Origin: Natrinema soli
GTDB taxonomy: Archaea; Halobacteriota; Halobacteria; Halobacteriales; Natrialbaceae
Direction: 5' to 3'
Length of the DNA: 5,849 bases
Assembly (NCBI RefSeq): GCF_028618695.1
Contig: NZ_JAQIVI010000215.1
Location: 1-5,849, forward strand
The notes under the pieces: model-generated
What the model was told of the DNA's origin: nothing
Databases searched by the model: none
Seen by the model: only the letters and a program-made list of their open reading frames with translations
Program-made: the position numbers and the translations under genes
Part shown: one piece after another, positions 4,943 through 5,849 of the stretch
Layout of the letters: each line of letters starts with the position of its first letter
Numbering within the stretch: the stretch's first letter is position 1

Positions 4943-5849
4943 ATGAGAAACGCGAAGATCGTCTGTACGCTCGGGCCGGCGTCGAACGATCGCGAGACGA
5001 TCCGAGACCTCGCCGCGGCCGGGATGTCCGTCGCGCGGCTGAACGCGAGTCACGGCAGCCTCGAAGATCGGGCCGACCTGATCGATCGGGTCCGCGCGGT
5101 CGACGAGGAGCGAACGGAACCCGTCGCGGTCATGCTCGACACGAAAGGTCCCGAGATTCGGACCGCGCCGCTGCCCGACGACGAGACGGTGCCCCTCGAG
5201 ACCGGGGCCGAAATTCGGTTCGTCGAGGGCGAGGAGGCGACGCCGGACGTGGTCGGACTCTCGGTGTCGATCGACGCCGTCGAGCCGGGGGACCGGATCC
5301 TGCTCGACGACGGCCTGATCGAGACGACTGTTCTGGGCCGCGAGGAGCGGGATGATCACGAGAGCGACGCCGTTCGCGCACGGGTCGACACCGGCGGCGA
5401 GTTGGGCGGCCGCAAGGGAGTCAACGTCCCCGGCGTCGAACTCGACCTCGACGTCGTCACCGAGAAAGACCGGCGGGACCTCGAGCTGGCCGCCGAGAAA
5501 GAAGTCGACTTCGTCGCAGCGAGTTTCGTCCGGGACGCCGACGACGTCTACGAGGTCGGCGAGGTTCTGGAGGAGCACGGCGCGGATATCCCCATCATCG
5601 CGAAGATCGAACGCGCCGGCGCGGTCGAAAACCTGAACGAGATCATCGACGCCGCCTACGGCGTGATGGTCGCGCGCGGCGACCTCGGCGTCGAGTGTCC
5701 GATGGAGGACGTTCCGATGATCCAAAAGCGGATCATCCGCAAGAGCCGCGAGGCGGGCCGGCCGGTCATCACCGCGACGGAGATGCTCGACTCGATGGTC
5801 CACGCCCGACGGCCGACGCGCGCGGAGGCCTCGGACGTGGCCAACGCCG
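4943..5849 (+). CDS. pyk: pyruvate kinase, N-terminal part
   Basis: Transfers phosphate from phosphoenolpyruvate to ADP, the last step of glycolysis and of the semi-phosphorylative Entner-Doudoroff route of haloarchaea. 302 codons are visible; the gene runs off the right edge. Signatures: [10 protein letters not shown] (5-14); ARLNASHG (31-38); [11 protein letters not shown] (64-74); the lid (B) domain (about 75-165); AKIERAG with the catalytic lysine K221; ARGDLG (244-249) with the metal-binding D247 (E223 is the other); and [25 protein letters not shown] near the edge, where most bacterial enzymes have ATQML. The start is ATG 4943, as family members begin right before KIV.TLGP and a TATA box lies 28 bases upstream; ATG 4922 would add seven residues. 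Divergent from the GYD gene. The C-terminal regulatory domain is not visible, so allosteric control cannot be judged. Confidence 0.97.
   Translation, partial: MRNAKIVCTLGPASNDRETIRDLAAAGMSVARLNASHGSLEDRADLIDRVRAVDEERTEPVAVMLDTKGPEIRTAPLPDDETVPLETGAEIRFVEGEEATPDVVGLSVSIDAVEPGDRILLDDGLIETTVLGREERDDHESDAVRARVDTGGELGGRKGVNVPGVELDLDVVTEKDRRDLELAAEKEVDFVAASFVRDADDVYEVGEVLEEHGADIPIIAKIERAGAVENLNEIIDAAYGVMVARGDLGVECPMEDVPMIQKRIIRKSREAGRPVITATEMLDSMVHARRPTRAEASDVANA

Noticed and set aside
5716..5737. Perfect 8-bp inverted repeat in pyk (GATGATCC and GGATCATC, 6-base loop)
   Set aside because: It encodes the conserved block MIQKRII of pyruvate kinase, so the symmetry is explained by coding constraint (two Ile-type codons around QKR).
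4811..5803. Upstream extension of the GYD gene to a 426-residue protein
   Set aside because: The added part is antisense to pyruvate kinase and resembles nothing; the GYD domain is complete from ATG 4810, with a promoter-like element before it.

Overview
The window reads as chromosomal DNA of a haloarchaeon, probably of the Natrinema/Haloterrigena group. Proteins are strongly acidic, the main genes are GC-rich, CTCGAG-type codon pairs are frequent, and TATA-like boxes lie about 27 bases before start codons, which is the usual arrangement for leaderless haloarchaeal transcripts. The family assignment is firm; the genus is a guess.

Layout: the 3' end of mfnA (PLP-dependent tyrosine/aspartate decarboxylase) ends at 327. 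From about 330 to 870 the DNA is much richer in A+T and holds one small two-helix membrane protein on the minus strand (452-652) with its own TATA box and a 12-base palindrome upstream. The rest of that stretch (653-979) has no convincing gene but contains a perfect 7-bp hairpin and the metG promoter. metG (980-3148) encodes a full-length methionyl-tRNA synthetase with a fused C-terminal tRNA-binding domain; a 51-base hairpin-rich segment is inserted in frame. A 56-residue single-helix protein (3295-3465) follows. I see no gene in 3466-3693. At 3694-4458 is a two-helix membrane protein with a cytosolic RCK/TrkA-N domain, built like a K+ channel but without a recognisable selectivity filter. 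It converges on a GYD-domain protein (minus strand, 4523-4810), which is divergent from pyk (pyruvate kinase, 4943 to beyond the right edge).

The genes appear to be independent transcription units rather than one operon. Most have their own TATA-like box, and the functions (beta-alanine/CoA precursor or tyramine formation, tRNA charging, ion-related sensing, lower glycolysis) do not form one pathway. I found no CRISPR array, tRNA, rRNA, intact insertion sequence or toxin-antitoxin pair. The least ordinary items are the hairpin insertion inside metG, the filter-less channel-like protein, and the AT-rich islet with its small membrane gene and palindrome.
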